From Rhododendron vialii (Eukaryota > Streptophyta > Magnoliopsida > Ericales > Ericaceae), in assembly GCF_030253575.1 (NCBI RefSeq), contig NC_080567.1, positions 28,842,501-28,906,500 on the forward strand: a stretch of DNA of 64,000 bases, read 5' to 3'. Position numbers and translations under genes: made by a program. This document shows positions 10,110-20,500 of the stretch, piece by piece. Positions within the stretch are counted from its first letter, which is position 1; the number at the start of each line of letters is the position of its first letter. The notes beneath the pieces are model-generated. The model was not told the origin of the DNA. It ran no database searches and was given only the letters and a program-made list of their open reading frames with translations.

Positions 10110-12305
10110 CCATGTTTCGTGAAGTGCTCCATATATTCAGAGAGAAACAAGATCAACCAGCGTGGCCTTAATTCCGGAGCCAAAATTACTGGTCATGACA
10201 CCAACAACTCCTTCCAGATTGACAACAGGTCCCCAGTACCACTCTACTTCATGGTGAGTAGAAGAATAAAATATTTTCAGGACCATAAGAAAGTTCAACT
10301 CATTCAATCGTCATGCATGCATGCTAGTTAGTTGTCTATTCATCATCCGCAAAAACTGATTAATATTTCTCTATGAGATTTTATGAAACACACATCGTTT
10401 ATCGACCTAATTAAATACTAGAATAGTAAAAATACAAGCAAATTGTGACAGACACATTAAGATAATACGTGACACCAAGGTTGGCAGTCGAGTTGATGGC
10501 AATGGTGCAGGGTGAAATTAACTCACTCCCTCTCCTCGACATGATCGCGAGTTCAAACCTAAGTCATGTAATGCCCGTTCATGAGTACGTGGGAAAAGCA
10601 TTTTACGAAAACATCCTGAACTACTAAAATTCGTATGAGTGAGGATTAAGAGCGCCAACGGAGGGATTGAGGGTGACACTAGAGGGTCTTATTGAGGAAT
10701 TATTATGTGACTAAGCTTCGAACTCGTTTGCCGTAGTTGTTCTCATGAACGAGGTGCCATGTGAGAGGACACTCTCGTGCAGCTCGCGTCCTAGTGAGAC
10801 TATGATCGATGATGAACTATTCTCTCCGATTCAGTGGCTACTTTGCAAGAGCACCTTTCTACCAAACATTCCATTTCCTATCACGCCCAAAAGGGTCATT
10901 ACTCATCACTAGATGATATGTACATAACTAGGAAACTCTAAACTTTATACACTTTCTAAACCAAAAGAAAAATTCGGATGGAATTATACATCTGCTTGTG
11001 GGTCTCTTTTTTGACCTTGTAACTATCAAAATTAAAAAATTTCAAATTTACACAAAGTCTTAACCCTTTAAATTAGTTTTCCAACCAATTTTGAACTGCC
11101 TCAATTGGATAACCGAACAAAAAGCTAAGGTCAAAGTACCAAAACTATATATCATATATGCAACTTGAATTTCCGTTTGACCCGGAAAAAAAAAAAAATA
11201 TGCAACTTGAGTCTGAATTCGAGATGGAATCAAACTCATTTTTCCTTTCAAATTGAATTCATCTAGATTTCATTGCATCCAAGTATCTAAGACTTCTAAA
11301 TCTTCCCTAAATTGCACCCTGATCCATCTTTGCGTCCTTAAACTTTCAATTCAGGCAAACGACTCCGGTGACATATAATCACAAAATAGTCCAAAATAAG
11401 TAAAGTAGCCCCAAACAAACATAAATTAAAGGGCCTCCAAGTAGCCACAAACATAAATTAAGGGGCCACCATGTATAAATTTCAACACTTATTACATATT
11501 AACTTAATAAGCGTGCGGAAGGGCATATCAAAAGCCTCTCAAACTACTAGAATTGCTAAAAACAAACATTGAGAGCGGGAACTAGAACAAAAATTGAACG
11601 CGGAATTGAATGTTCCTCCTTGGTCCTACTCAAACATAAGTATGCCACCCGCTAAGGCACAGACATACTAGTATATTGAGGTAAATGTGGCCCCTCTGAA
11701 TCACTTGCTCTCCCGTCTCTATTTTTTTTTGTCCATCGTTCGATTTTAACCGAATAGAGAATTAATTGATAACACTTTTTATATACAATATAAATCTTAT
11801 TTGATAGATTTCAATTCATTTTATTAAAAAAAATTAAAATCACCTAAAACATTATACATTACGATATACTATTACCAATTGAAAAGGTTACACGAACTCC
11901 AAAAAAAGGCTAAAAAATTGGGTTGGAAGGAGTATTTCTAAGCTGTTCGTCATCGTGAGTATTAGGTACCTTGAGAACATTTTAATAGTAAAAGAAGTTT
12001 TTTTTTCATTTTTATCTCACCTTGAAAAACTAAGTTGGACACATAAGTCTAATTTATATTGTAATCCAATATAATTTTGTGTTTTGGTCATACATTTATC
12101 AATCAATGTGACATCATTGTTATATTTTTTACCAAATTGAGGTTATCTATGAAACGAAAAAAGTACAGTCGAGGTTAAAAACGGTCTACGAAATTTGCCG
12201 ATCGACAACATAACCGTCACTCCAACCGTCTATCCGGTCCCGGAGAGGAGAAGATCTTGACTCAGTCAGATGTGTGTACATATGCATGCAATATTCTTGT
12301 GTAGG

Positions 12306-12378
<73 letters not shown>

Positions 12379-12950
12379 TAAATGGTAGTTCAAACGTCTG
12401 TACAGGTACGGAATTACATACATGTACGCATATAGAATCATAGATACACAAATTGTTTATTGGAAAATGTCATGTTGACATAAACCCTCCACCCAAGTGC
12501 TCATGTTACATATAAAACCCTCTAATCCATAAAGTCTTTAAGCTTGTTTTCATTATTGTAATCTACCATTTGGCAACTTGAATAGAGAGGATACTAATCC
12601 CGTTATGTAAAATTATTTGTTTATAACTTGAGCTATCCGGGCCAGATTATGTGCACGCCCGATAATTTCTGGGTATCAATTTTCACCGTCCACTAGCGGG
12701 GGAGTTCAATTAAAGCGGGGTAAAGCATTGTATGGACCGGCTCCATTGTATTGAAGTGTTAATAACCAAATACAATTGTTAATCACCCGACTCATGATGG
12801 GGTGATTTTTGTTATTTATGTCTTCAACACCCTCCCTCACATCTAGCCATGCAGGAAGCCAAAAAGGGAGAGCGGAATAAACACATGTAAATAATTTATA
12901 ATTAGGGAGACGGGGATGTTTGAACAGAGTGTTTCTTGCATGTTTGTTTA
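10110..12950. repeat. Segmental duplication, copy B
   Basis: Colinear with copy A over most of its length: the protease-like fragment at 10110-10255, GCATGCATGCTAGTTAG near 10320, the GACACCAAGGTTGGCAGTCGAG block at 10470, CCTCCTTGGTCCTACTC near 11610, the CCGTCACTCCAACCGTCT block at 12210, and the GTCTTCAACACCCTCCCT end near 12830. It contains only scattered short frames and no intact gene. Confidence 0.7.
12308..12376. repeat. (GA)n microsatellite in copy B
   Basis: A GA run of about 68 bases, the longest of the three tracts at this duplicated position. Confidence 0.95.
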
Positions 12951-13827
12951 CTGTTTTTTTTATGTTTTTTTTTGTAAGGCTGGGTAGTAGAACTAAAATG
13001 TGATAACTGATGGTGAATCACTTTGATGCATGCTCTAGATTGGACATTCAGTTTTTAATGTTGTTTTGATTTAGTAGGGAACTAGAATGCTGTTTTAAAC
13101 CATCTCGGGATGGTCTTCCTTGAACTGCTACTGTTTTGCTATTGTTTTGAACTATCTGGGAACTAGAACTGTTGTTTTGATTCAGTTTGTTAAGTTAATT
13201 TAGGGAACTAGAATGCTCTTTGTACATGTTAGAAAAATAGTTCTCTATATAGGTAGTGGAAAACTACAAGTTTTCAAATCCTTAGTGTGGTTCTCTGTAT
13301 ATGTTTTTTTTTTAATTGATCTATGTTATTTGTGTTCCTCAAAAGGTGTTTGATAAAAAATTAAAAAAAAAAGGTGGCCCATTATCAAGTTTTTGAATTG
13401 GTGTTTGATAATAAATAAATAAATAAATAACCCAGTTGTACATATGTATTATCCTCCTGTTTTAATTGGCCCACTTTAAAAAAAGAACAGGTGTATCAAG
13501 TTTTTTAATTGACCCACTTTCAAAATTTTAATTGGCCCAATTTAAAAAAATTACAGGTGTTTCACGTTTTTCAATTTGCCTACTTTCAAAAAAGAACAGG
13601 TGTATCAAGTTTCTTTTAATTGGCCCACTTTCAATTTTTATGTTTGACCCAATTAGGTCCAATTCAGTTAGACCAAATTCCTTGACCGGATCAAATTCAC
13701 CCCGAACCGAATTGGATCAAATTTAATTACGGTCGGGATCAGTGCTGCCATTTTAATCCCCAAACCGAGTCGGTCTCCAACATTTTTGGACCGAACCGAC
13801 CGACACCGAACCGATAACACCCTTACA
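12951..13827. repeat. Spacer with degenerate AATTGGCCCAC repeats and an element end
   Basis: At 13460-13640 a unit containing AATTGGCCCACTTT..AAAAGAACAGGTGTATCAAG recurs about three times with divergence. The right part is rich in GGACCGAACCG words and ends in CCGAACCGATAACACCCTTACA at 13806-13827, which resembles the end of a hAT-type non-autonomous element. Copy C begins immediately after this end, so the insertion appears to have truncated copy C. No left end was identified and there is no gene. Confidence 0.4.
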
Positions 13828-14403
13828 TATAATCACAAAATAGCCCAAAGTAAAGTAGCCTGTATTAAGAACTTAACAAACATAAATTAAGGGGACTCCA
13901 TGTATAAATTTCGACACTAGCTTATTACATAATAGGCGTGCGGAAGGGCATAACAAAAGCATCTCAAACTACTAGAATTGCTAAGAACAAACATTGAGAG
14001 TGGAAACGTAGAACAAAAATCGACAGCGTAATTGGATGTTCCTCCTTGGTCCTACTCGAACATAATTATGCCACCCTCTAAGGCACGAACATACTATTCT
14101 GTTGAGGTAAATGTGGTCCCTTCGAATCACTTATTCTTCCATCCCTATTCTTTTTGTCTCTTGTTATATTTTAATCGGATGAACAATTATTTAATTATAT
14201 TCTTCAATTGGTAATACTTTTTATATGTAATATAGATCTTATTTGATAGATTTCAATTAGTTCTATTAAAAAAAATTCAAAATCACCAATTAAAAATGTG
14301 ACACGAACTCTCAAAAAGAACTAAAAAGATGGGACTGAATATAGTATTTTTTAGCTATTATATTCGTCATCATAAGTATTAGGTACCTTGAGAACATTTT
14401 AAT

Positions 14404-14862
14404 ACTCCATCCGTCTCATTTTCATTGTACTTTTTTGATATTCATGTCCAGTTTTCAATTGCTTATATCTTTCAATATGAATCTCCAAAAATATGTAATA
14501 TGGATCTTATTTCATATATTTCTATTTTCTCTATAATACTCTCTCTATCCCAAATTCTTTGTCCGGTCCGCAAAACGAAGTGTTAAAAATAATGCTATTT
14601 TTTCAAGAAAAAATTCAAACTTTTTTCACAAATTAAAAACACTCATTGATATCTAGTAAGTTGTTGAAATTTTTTTGATTTTTTCTTGTAAAAATTGTAT
14701 TATTTTTAACACTCTGTTTTACTGATCGGACAAAAAATTTGGAATAGAGGGAGTACAAAGTTGTCAAAATCATGAAAAATATTATAAATTAAAAAATATA
14801 CTTAATAAACACAAAAGTGACAAAATGAATAATGGACAAAGAAAATAGGAAGGAGAGAGTAC
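14404..14862. mobile_element. MITE nested within a MITE (Stowaway-like)
   Basis: The outer ends are TACTCCATCCGTCTCATTTT (14404) and, inverted, GTACTCTCTCCTTCCTATTTT (from 14862). Between them, 14543-14757 has its own terminal inverted repeats: TACTCTCTCTATCCCAAATT at the left and, inverted, TACTCCCTCTATTCCAAATT at the right. TA dinucleotides at the ends agree with Tc1/mariner (Stowaway) insertion. No transposase is encoded. Confidence 0.65.
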
Positions 14863-15159
14863 TAGAAAAAGAAGGTTTTTTTTTTTTTAATCACCTAGAA
14901 AAACCGAACACATAAATCTAATCTATATTGTAATTCAATATGGAAACTGATTTTCACGTTCTACTTTTTACTGATAACACTTCCATCAATAAAAAATAGT
15001 GCGCGAATATCAAAATTCAATAATATTTGTGTGCCAGAGAAAAATTTCTTTACAGTTGTTATCATAAGTGGTATTTAAGGCGCTCAATCGTGCCCGTTCA
15101 AAAATTGATTGAAAATCAATTTTGACTGGTAACAATTAATTTTTACCTGTCAAAATTGA

Positions 15160-15410
15160 AAACACATCTCAAGCCTCATTTCAGAACACCTTCTTAAAAA
15201 ATAAGTACTTATTTCACATTTTCAAACTCAAAAATAATGTAAATGAAAATTGATTTTTTTTCAATGTTCAAAAGATCTCAATGAGATCTATCAAACCAGA
15301 TCCATATTGCTAGAAAATTATTTGCGTAAACATATAATTTTTTTAGTTTGAAATTGTCTTCTTACAAAATAAGTATTTATAATGGGTTCTGAAACGGGAG
15401 CCTTATTTAT
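15160..15410. mobile_element. Small MITE, family also at 36130-36370
   Basis: The terminal segments form an inverted repeat: CATTTCAGAACACCTTCTTA at the left against GTTTCAGAACCCATTATAAA in the complement of the right end. The interior word ATCTATCAAACCAGATCC and the following TTATTTGCGTAAACA are shared with a copy in intron 3 of the START gene. Non-coding. Confidence 0.5.
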
Positions 15411-15803
15411 TGCGCGAATGAATGTATGAGATTGCGCGAAATCATGAATAATTTATGTTTGGATCTTTTTTGAATATAAAATTCTATTCAAAAAATACTC
15501 ATTATCCAAGCTTTCAATTATTACTCTTCACTCATTACTCCTATCTCCAATCATTATTATCATTTCTCTCTCAATCTCTTTCCATTTATTACTGCTACTT
15601 TTAATTATCATTTTCATAAAAAATTTCTCAAAAATTCATCCAAATCCGCCATAAGTTTCTCTCGTTTGACCAAATTGAGGTTATCTACGAAATTGCCGAT
15701 CGACTACACAACCGTCACTCCAACCGTCTGTCCAGTCCAGGGGAGGAGAAGACATAGACTCAGTCAGATAAGTGTGTACATATTCATGCATGCGTGTGTA
15801 GGG

Positions 15804-15828
15804 TAGAGAGAGAGAGAGAGAGAGAGAA
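15804..15828. repeat. (GA)n microsatellite in copy C
   Basis: A GA run of about 25 bases, the shortest of the three tracts at the homologous position in copies A, B and C. Confidence 0.9.
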
Positions 15829-16188
15829 CTAAATGGTAGTTCAAACGTCTGTACAGGTACGGAATTACATCCATGTATGCATACATACACAAATTTTTTA
15901 TTGAAAAATGATATGTTGACATAGACCCTCCATCCAAGTGCTCATGTTAGATAGTATAAAACCCTCTAATCCACAAGGTCTTTAAGCTTGTTTTCATTAT
16001 TGTAATGTACGATTTGGCAACTTGGATAGAGAGGAAACTAATCCCGTCGTATAAAATTGTTTGTTTATAACTCGAGCTGTCCGGACAAGATTATGCGCAC
16101 AGCCGGGTAATTTCTGGATATCCATTATCACCGTCCACTAGTGGGGTAGTTCGATTATGAAGTTGGGTAAAGCCTTGTATGGACTAGT

Positions 16189-16818
16189 AGGACTGTAAAT
16201 GAACTGAGCCATTCGCGAACTATTCGAGGCTCGGTTCGGCAAGAGCTCGTTCGAGTTCGATTCGTCTGCTAAACAAACTAAACCTGAATCTCAATTCTAG
16301 ACTCGTTCCGTAAATGAGCCAAACCTGTCAGCATGGTTAGGCTCGCGAACGTATACTTGAATTTAATTAATAATTCAATAGGGGTCTATTGTAAATAAAA
16401 AAAATATTAAGGTTGTATATATAATTCAATACTTATTTTTCTCCCAAATTCTATACGAATCAATGAGAGAGTTTGGGTTCGCTTGAGTTTAATGAGCCGA
16501 GCTGAACCAAATCCGAGTCTTGACTAGCTCAATTCGAGCTTAGATTCCTTTCGGCTCAATTCATTTGAGTTTAACGAACTAAACTCCAGCCAAGATGTTC
16601 AGATTCGAATAAAACCCAAGCCGAACTCAAGCCAGACAAGTACCTTCACAAACCCAACCGAGCCGAATCCGAGCCTTGAAAAAATTTAACGAACCGAACT
16701 CGAGCCAAGTTGTTCAAGCTCGAATCGAACTCAAGCCGAACTCGAGCCAGAATAGTACCTTAATGAACCCGAGCCGAACTTAATAGGGTTTGGCTCGATT
16801 CGGTTCATTTATAGCCCT
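16189..16818. mobile_element. 0.63-kb non-autonomous DNA transposon inserted in copy C
   Basis: The left end AGGACTGTAAATGAACTGAG and the complement of the right end AGGGCTATAAATGAACCGAA form terminal inverted repeats of about 20 bp. The insertion is flanked by ATGGACTAG (16179-16187) and ATGGACCAG (16819-16827), a 9-bp target duplication with one mismatch. Copies A and B run uninterrupted across this site, which proves an empty allele. The interior is rich in GAGCCGAA/TTCGGCTC words and encodes nothing. A 9-bp duplication suits Mutator-like elements; an 8-bp reading would suit hAT. Confidence 0.75.
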
Positions 16819-17480
16819 ATGGACCAGCTCCATTGTATTGAAAGCGTTAATCACCAAATACAATTGTTAATCACTGACTCGTGATGGGTGATTTTGTTAT
16901 TTATGTCTTCAACACCCTCCCTTACATGTAGCCGTGTAGGGAGCGGAATAGGAAGAGCGGGATAAACACGTGTAAATAATTTATAACTAGGGGATGGTGA
17001 TGTTTGAACGGAGTATTTAAGGTGTAACTTTACCATTTATAAATGGTTTAGGTACTGAGAAAGGGTCTAATGAATTACCTAATAGAAAATTAACTGTCCC
17101 AAAGAAATTTACTTCTTGTATCAAAAGTGTCCAAAGGATCATCCCTTGAATGATTCTTCTTCTTCTTTAGGAAGACTCAGTAAACCAAAAGCCTAGCCCG
17201 AGGTCCAAAAACCATGGGTTATTTACACATTGTTGACTTTCGTGCCACCAAATAACCAGCTAACCAATTTGGTTTTTGTTTTTGCCCGTTTTCTTTTGTT
17301 TTGTTTATTACAGGAATTAGGTGATAGTGTGTACTCATTGTACTTTAATCAAAATCTGAAGTAAACAAGCATATACCAATAGGTTTTGAGAATTGGTAGT
17401 GGTTTTGGGGGGTATTAGATATATTTGGTTGGAAAATTGTAGGACTAGTGGGCTTATTGTATTGCAAGTATCTAACTACA

Positions 17481-17490
17481 TATAATATAT
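17481..17490 (+). promoter_or_regulatory. Candidate TATA box for the receptor kinase
   Basis: TATAATATAT lies 100 bp upstream of the chosen start codon at 17590, a distance that leaves a short 5' leader. AT-rich plant sequence gives many such matches, so this is only a candidate. Confidence 0.3.
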
Positions 17491-17589
17491 GGTCAATGAG
17501 AGAACATGGTATCATTTCTATTTTGAACAAGAGGAAATGAATGAAACAATTGGCTGTTTTTGAAGTGATTTTTGTTTCTCTCTTGAACA

Positions 17590-20500
17590 ATGGGTTTGAG
17601 CATTGAGATTTGTCTGCTGGTTGTTTCCATCCAATTTCTCGTTGCAACAGCGTTGACGAATTCCCAGGACCGTAAGTTGAATTCTTTCGTTTTGTCCCAG
17701 TTCGTTGGCATCACTAAGTTATTTTAGAGTTTAATAATTTCTGCAAATGAGAGCACCAATAGATTATGCTAGTGAAAAAAGAAGAAGAAGGTGTTCTTGG
17801 TTTCCCAAAAAAATGCATCACACGAAAACAGCCAGAATTTCGTTCGTTGAAATTGAGAATTAGATAGCATATACTAGAGCTCTTCTGGTTGCTTCTCTTG
17901 CTTTTTATCAATGAGAACAAGGTTAATGATGAACATGTCGGGATTAAGTTTAATTAGTAGACATCCTTAAACTTTACCAATTAAATGGTTGGATATTTGT
18001 GAATTACTTAGTTAGGAGAAGTTAACTTCTGTCTGCCGTTATCTTATTTTCTCTGGAAATAATTTCTCTAAGGCTGCGGATCAAACCTATGTAATACATA
18101 ATAGTTTTGCATTCCTACCTATCTTTAACTGCTCACTAAAGCCAGAAGTCTTAGATTTGCCACCATTTTATGTGGTTTAGCAGCAAGTTCTTGGCCTTCA
18201 GACAGGTTTGTGTCACTTGGTAGCGAGGGTAATTCACGTATGTTCTCGACTATTCAGAAATGAAAGGACAATTCCCAAAGCAGTACCTACTAGAAAATAC
18301 GGTGCCTGTTAGTAAAATGAAGTCCGAGGAGAGGGCGACCTCCAGGAAGGATGTTACTTTTCTTCTTATCTTCCTGGCCATCATTGGGTTCTCATATGTA
18401 ATGCTATTTCTGATCCCTAGTTACCACGCCACCCTTAAGGCTGTAATGCTTCCATCTACAAGGAAATGGAAAGGAGAGATTTGAGATTTGAGTGTGGTAT
18501 ATGAACACATGGAAACCTTTTTCGTAGCGGGGAAACTTATCAGACTATTGAACTTATGAACCAGTTGATGCTCTGGAGGCTCTCAACTGGACAAACACAC
18601 CACCGAATTGGGTTGGGTCTGACCCGTGTGGCAGCAGTTGGGAAGGAATTCAGTGCACCAATTCACGCATCACATCTATGTAAGTCCCAGTATTATTTTC
18701 CCATCTACTAGTGGCAAGTTGCTCATTTGTTTTTCAATAAGTTGCTCATTCCTTTTCCAATAAATGTTTAAAAGTTAACTGCCACTTCCAATTTCCAGAA
18801 CATTAGGGAACATCGGTTTGACTGGTCAGTTGTCCGGAGATATTGCACAGCTGTCGGAATTGCAGATGTTGTATGTCTTCTTCTATTTTCATGTTCTCTT
18901 CTCCCATAGTTAGAATCATTTCCAACTGATTTGTGAAGCATTGCTAAGTCACACTGGGCACATGTGCTTTCTTGGCTTTTGGTTTGTACTTCCTCATAAG
19001 AATTGTCCAAAGTAAGGTCTGACTGTCAGCTTCTGCACATAGGGATCTCTCATACAACAACGGATTGACAGGAACTCTTACTCCATCAATTGGAAGTTTG
19101 ACGAAGTTAACAAACCTGTGAGAAAGTTTTGATTGTTGTTAAAGGGTATGGCTTATAAGTACTTGTAATAACCCTTTCTAACCAATTGCTTCTACTTGGC
19201 GTTTCAGAATCCTGGAAGGTTGCGGCTTCTTTGGTCCTATTCCTGGCACACTAGGATCCCTGCAGCAGCTGCGCTTCTTGTAAGGATTTGGACTTTGGTA
19301 TTTTTGGTGACATGACAGAAGAATGGAAAGGGCATTGACTCCAACCTTCTACAAACTTTTGACATAATAAATGATTACTCCTTTGAAAGTTTCATCTTAA
19401 GTTCATCGACAATATCAAAGTATGAAGTTTTTAAAATCAATAAGTTAGATCATATGATGTATGCCTGTGCATTATTTTGGCTCTCTACGCATCCTAAACT
19501 TTCCAAGTTTTCCGTACAGTTGGTTGCCCACAGGCCCCACCACGTGGCCTCTTCAGGTGAACCTATTTCCAAAAACAAGTTTAATATGCTTCTATAAAAA
19601 GATAGGAGACTTGAATGTGGGTTCTAGATTTTGTCTTTAATTCATGCACCAGATGCTCCTTTTCATAAATCTATGGCATCTAAACAACTGAATGTCTGTA
19701 TTCCAGAAATTTTCAGCTGAGTACCGCATGCACCATATGTTTGACAGACTATTAATTCCGTAATGGCCAGTTCCTTGTATTGCTGTCTCTCAATGCTTTT
19801 GATTTTCTTTACTCCCCTGCAGGGTTCTTAATTCCAACAGCTTCAGCGGGAGTATACCTCCTTCAATTGGCAACCTATCAAAGCTTTATTGGCTGGATCT
19901 GGCAAATAATGGCCTTTCTGGGACTATTCCCGTCTCTAGTGGGGCAACACCTGGTTTGGATATGCTGGTTAATACGAAGCATTTGTAGGTCTAAACTCTA
20001 TGTGAGAGTGTGTTTATATCAGAAGTTAAGTAGTCCCATATTTGATATTTGTTTACATGTTACTGTTTTTACAGTCATTTTGGAAACAATCGGCTCTCTG
20101 GTGCAATCCCATCTGCTCTTTTTAGTTCAAACATGACGCTAATACACGTGTAAGTTCCATCGAACACCCTATTCACTTTTAGTGTTCCACATTATATACT
20201 CGACTGACAGGACTAGATTAAATGTTATGACATGGTTATGCGTGTATGCAGTTTGCTTATTTGCATAGCAATATTAAGAAGCAAGCTTTCGCAGGGGAAA
20301 AGAGGTTTAATATAGGTTAAAGCGGAGAAAATGTATTGTGAACGTGGTTGTGTGTATATTTAAAATTGAGTTTTCTTCGAGCTGTTGAGAGCTCGTTTTG
20401 TGGGAGCACATCCCTTGATAGCATCCCAAGCTTGATGTCTAACTCTGGTTTTTTCTCTCCCTAGTATGGCATATAAAGAGTGCGCTCGAGGAAGACACAT

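Larger units (their letters stand above)
13828..17040. repeat. Segmental duplication, copy C, adjoining the receptor kinase
   Basis: Starts with ATAATCACAAAATAGCCCAAAG (as at 5156 in copy A) and continues through the CCTCCTTGGTCCTACTC block (14040), the CCGTCACTCCAACCGTCT block (15710), and the final GTCTTCAACACCCTCCCT block (16905). It is enlarged by later insertions: nested MITEs at 14404-14862, a MITE at about 15160-15410 and a 0.63-kb element at 16189-16818. It ends about 550 bp upstream of the receptor-kinase start codon, so this copy is the natural upstream flank of that gene. Confidence 0.7.

Noticed and set aside
12266-12451. Leu/Ser-repeat peptides read through GA/CT tracts (also at 2970-3273, 15681-15890, 34526-34888, 35506-35766, 37753-37998, 50620-50832, 54033-54215)
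   Set aside because: They exist only because a dinucleotide repeat has no stop codons; no family signature is present on either side.
18260-18484. A 74-codon frame with a predicted membrane segment in intron 1 of the receptor kinase
   Set aside because: Lies between well-supported exons, is out of place for the protein, and matches no family.
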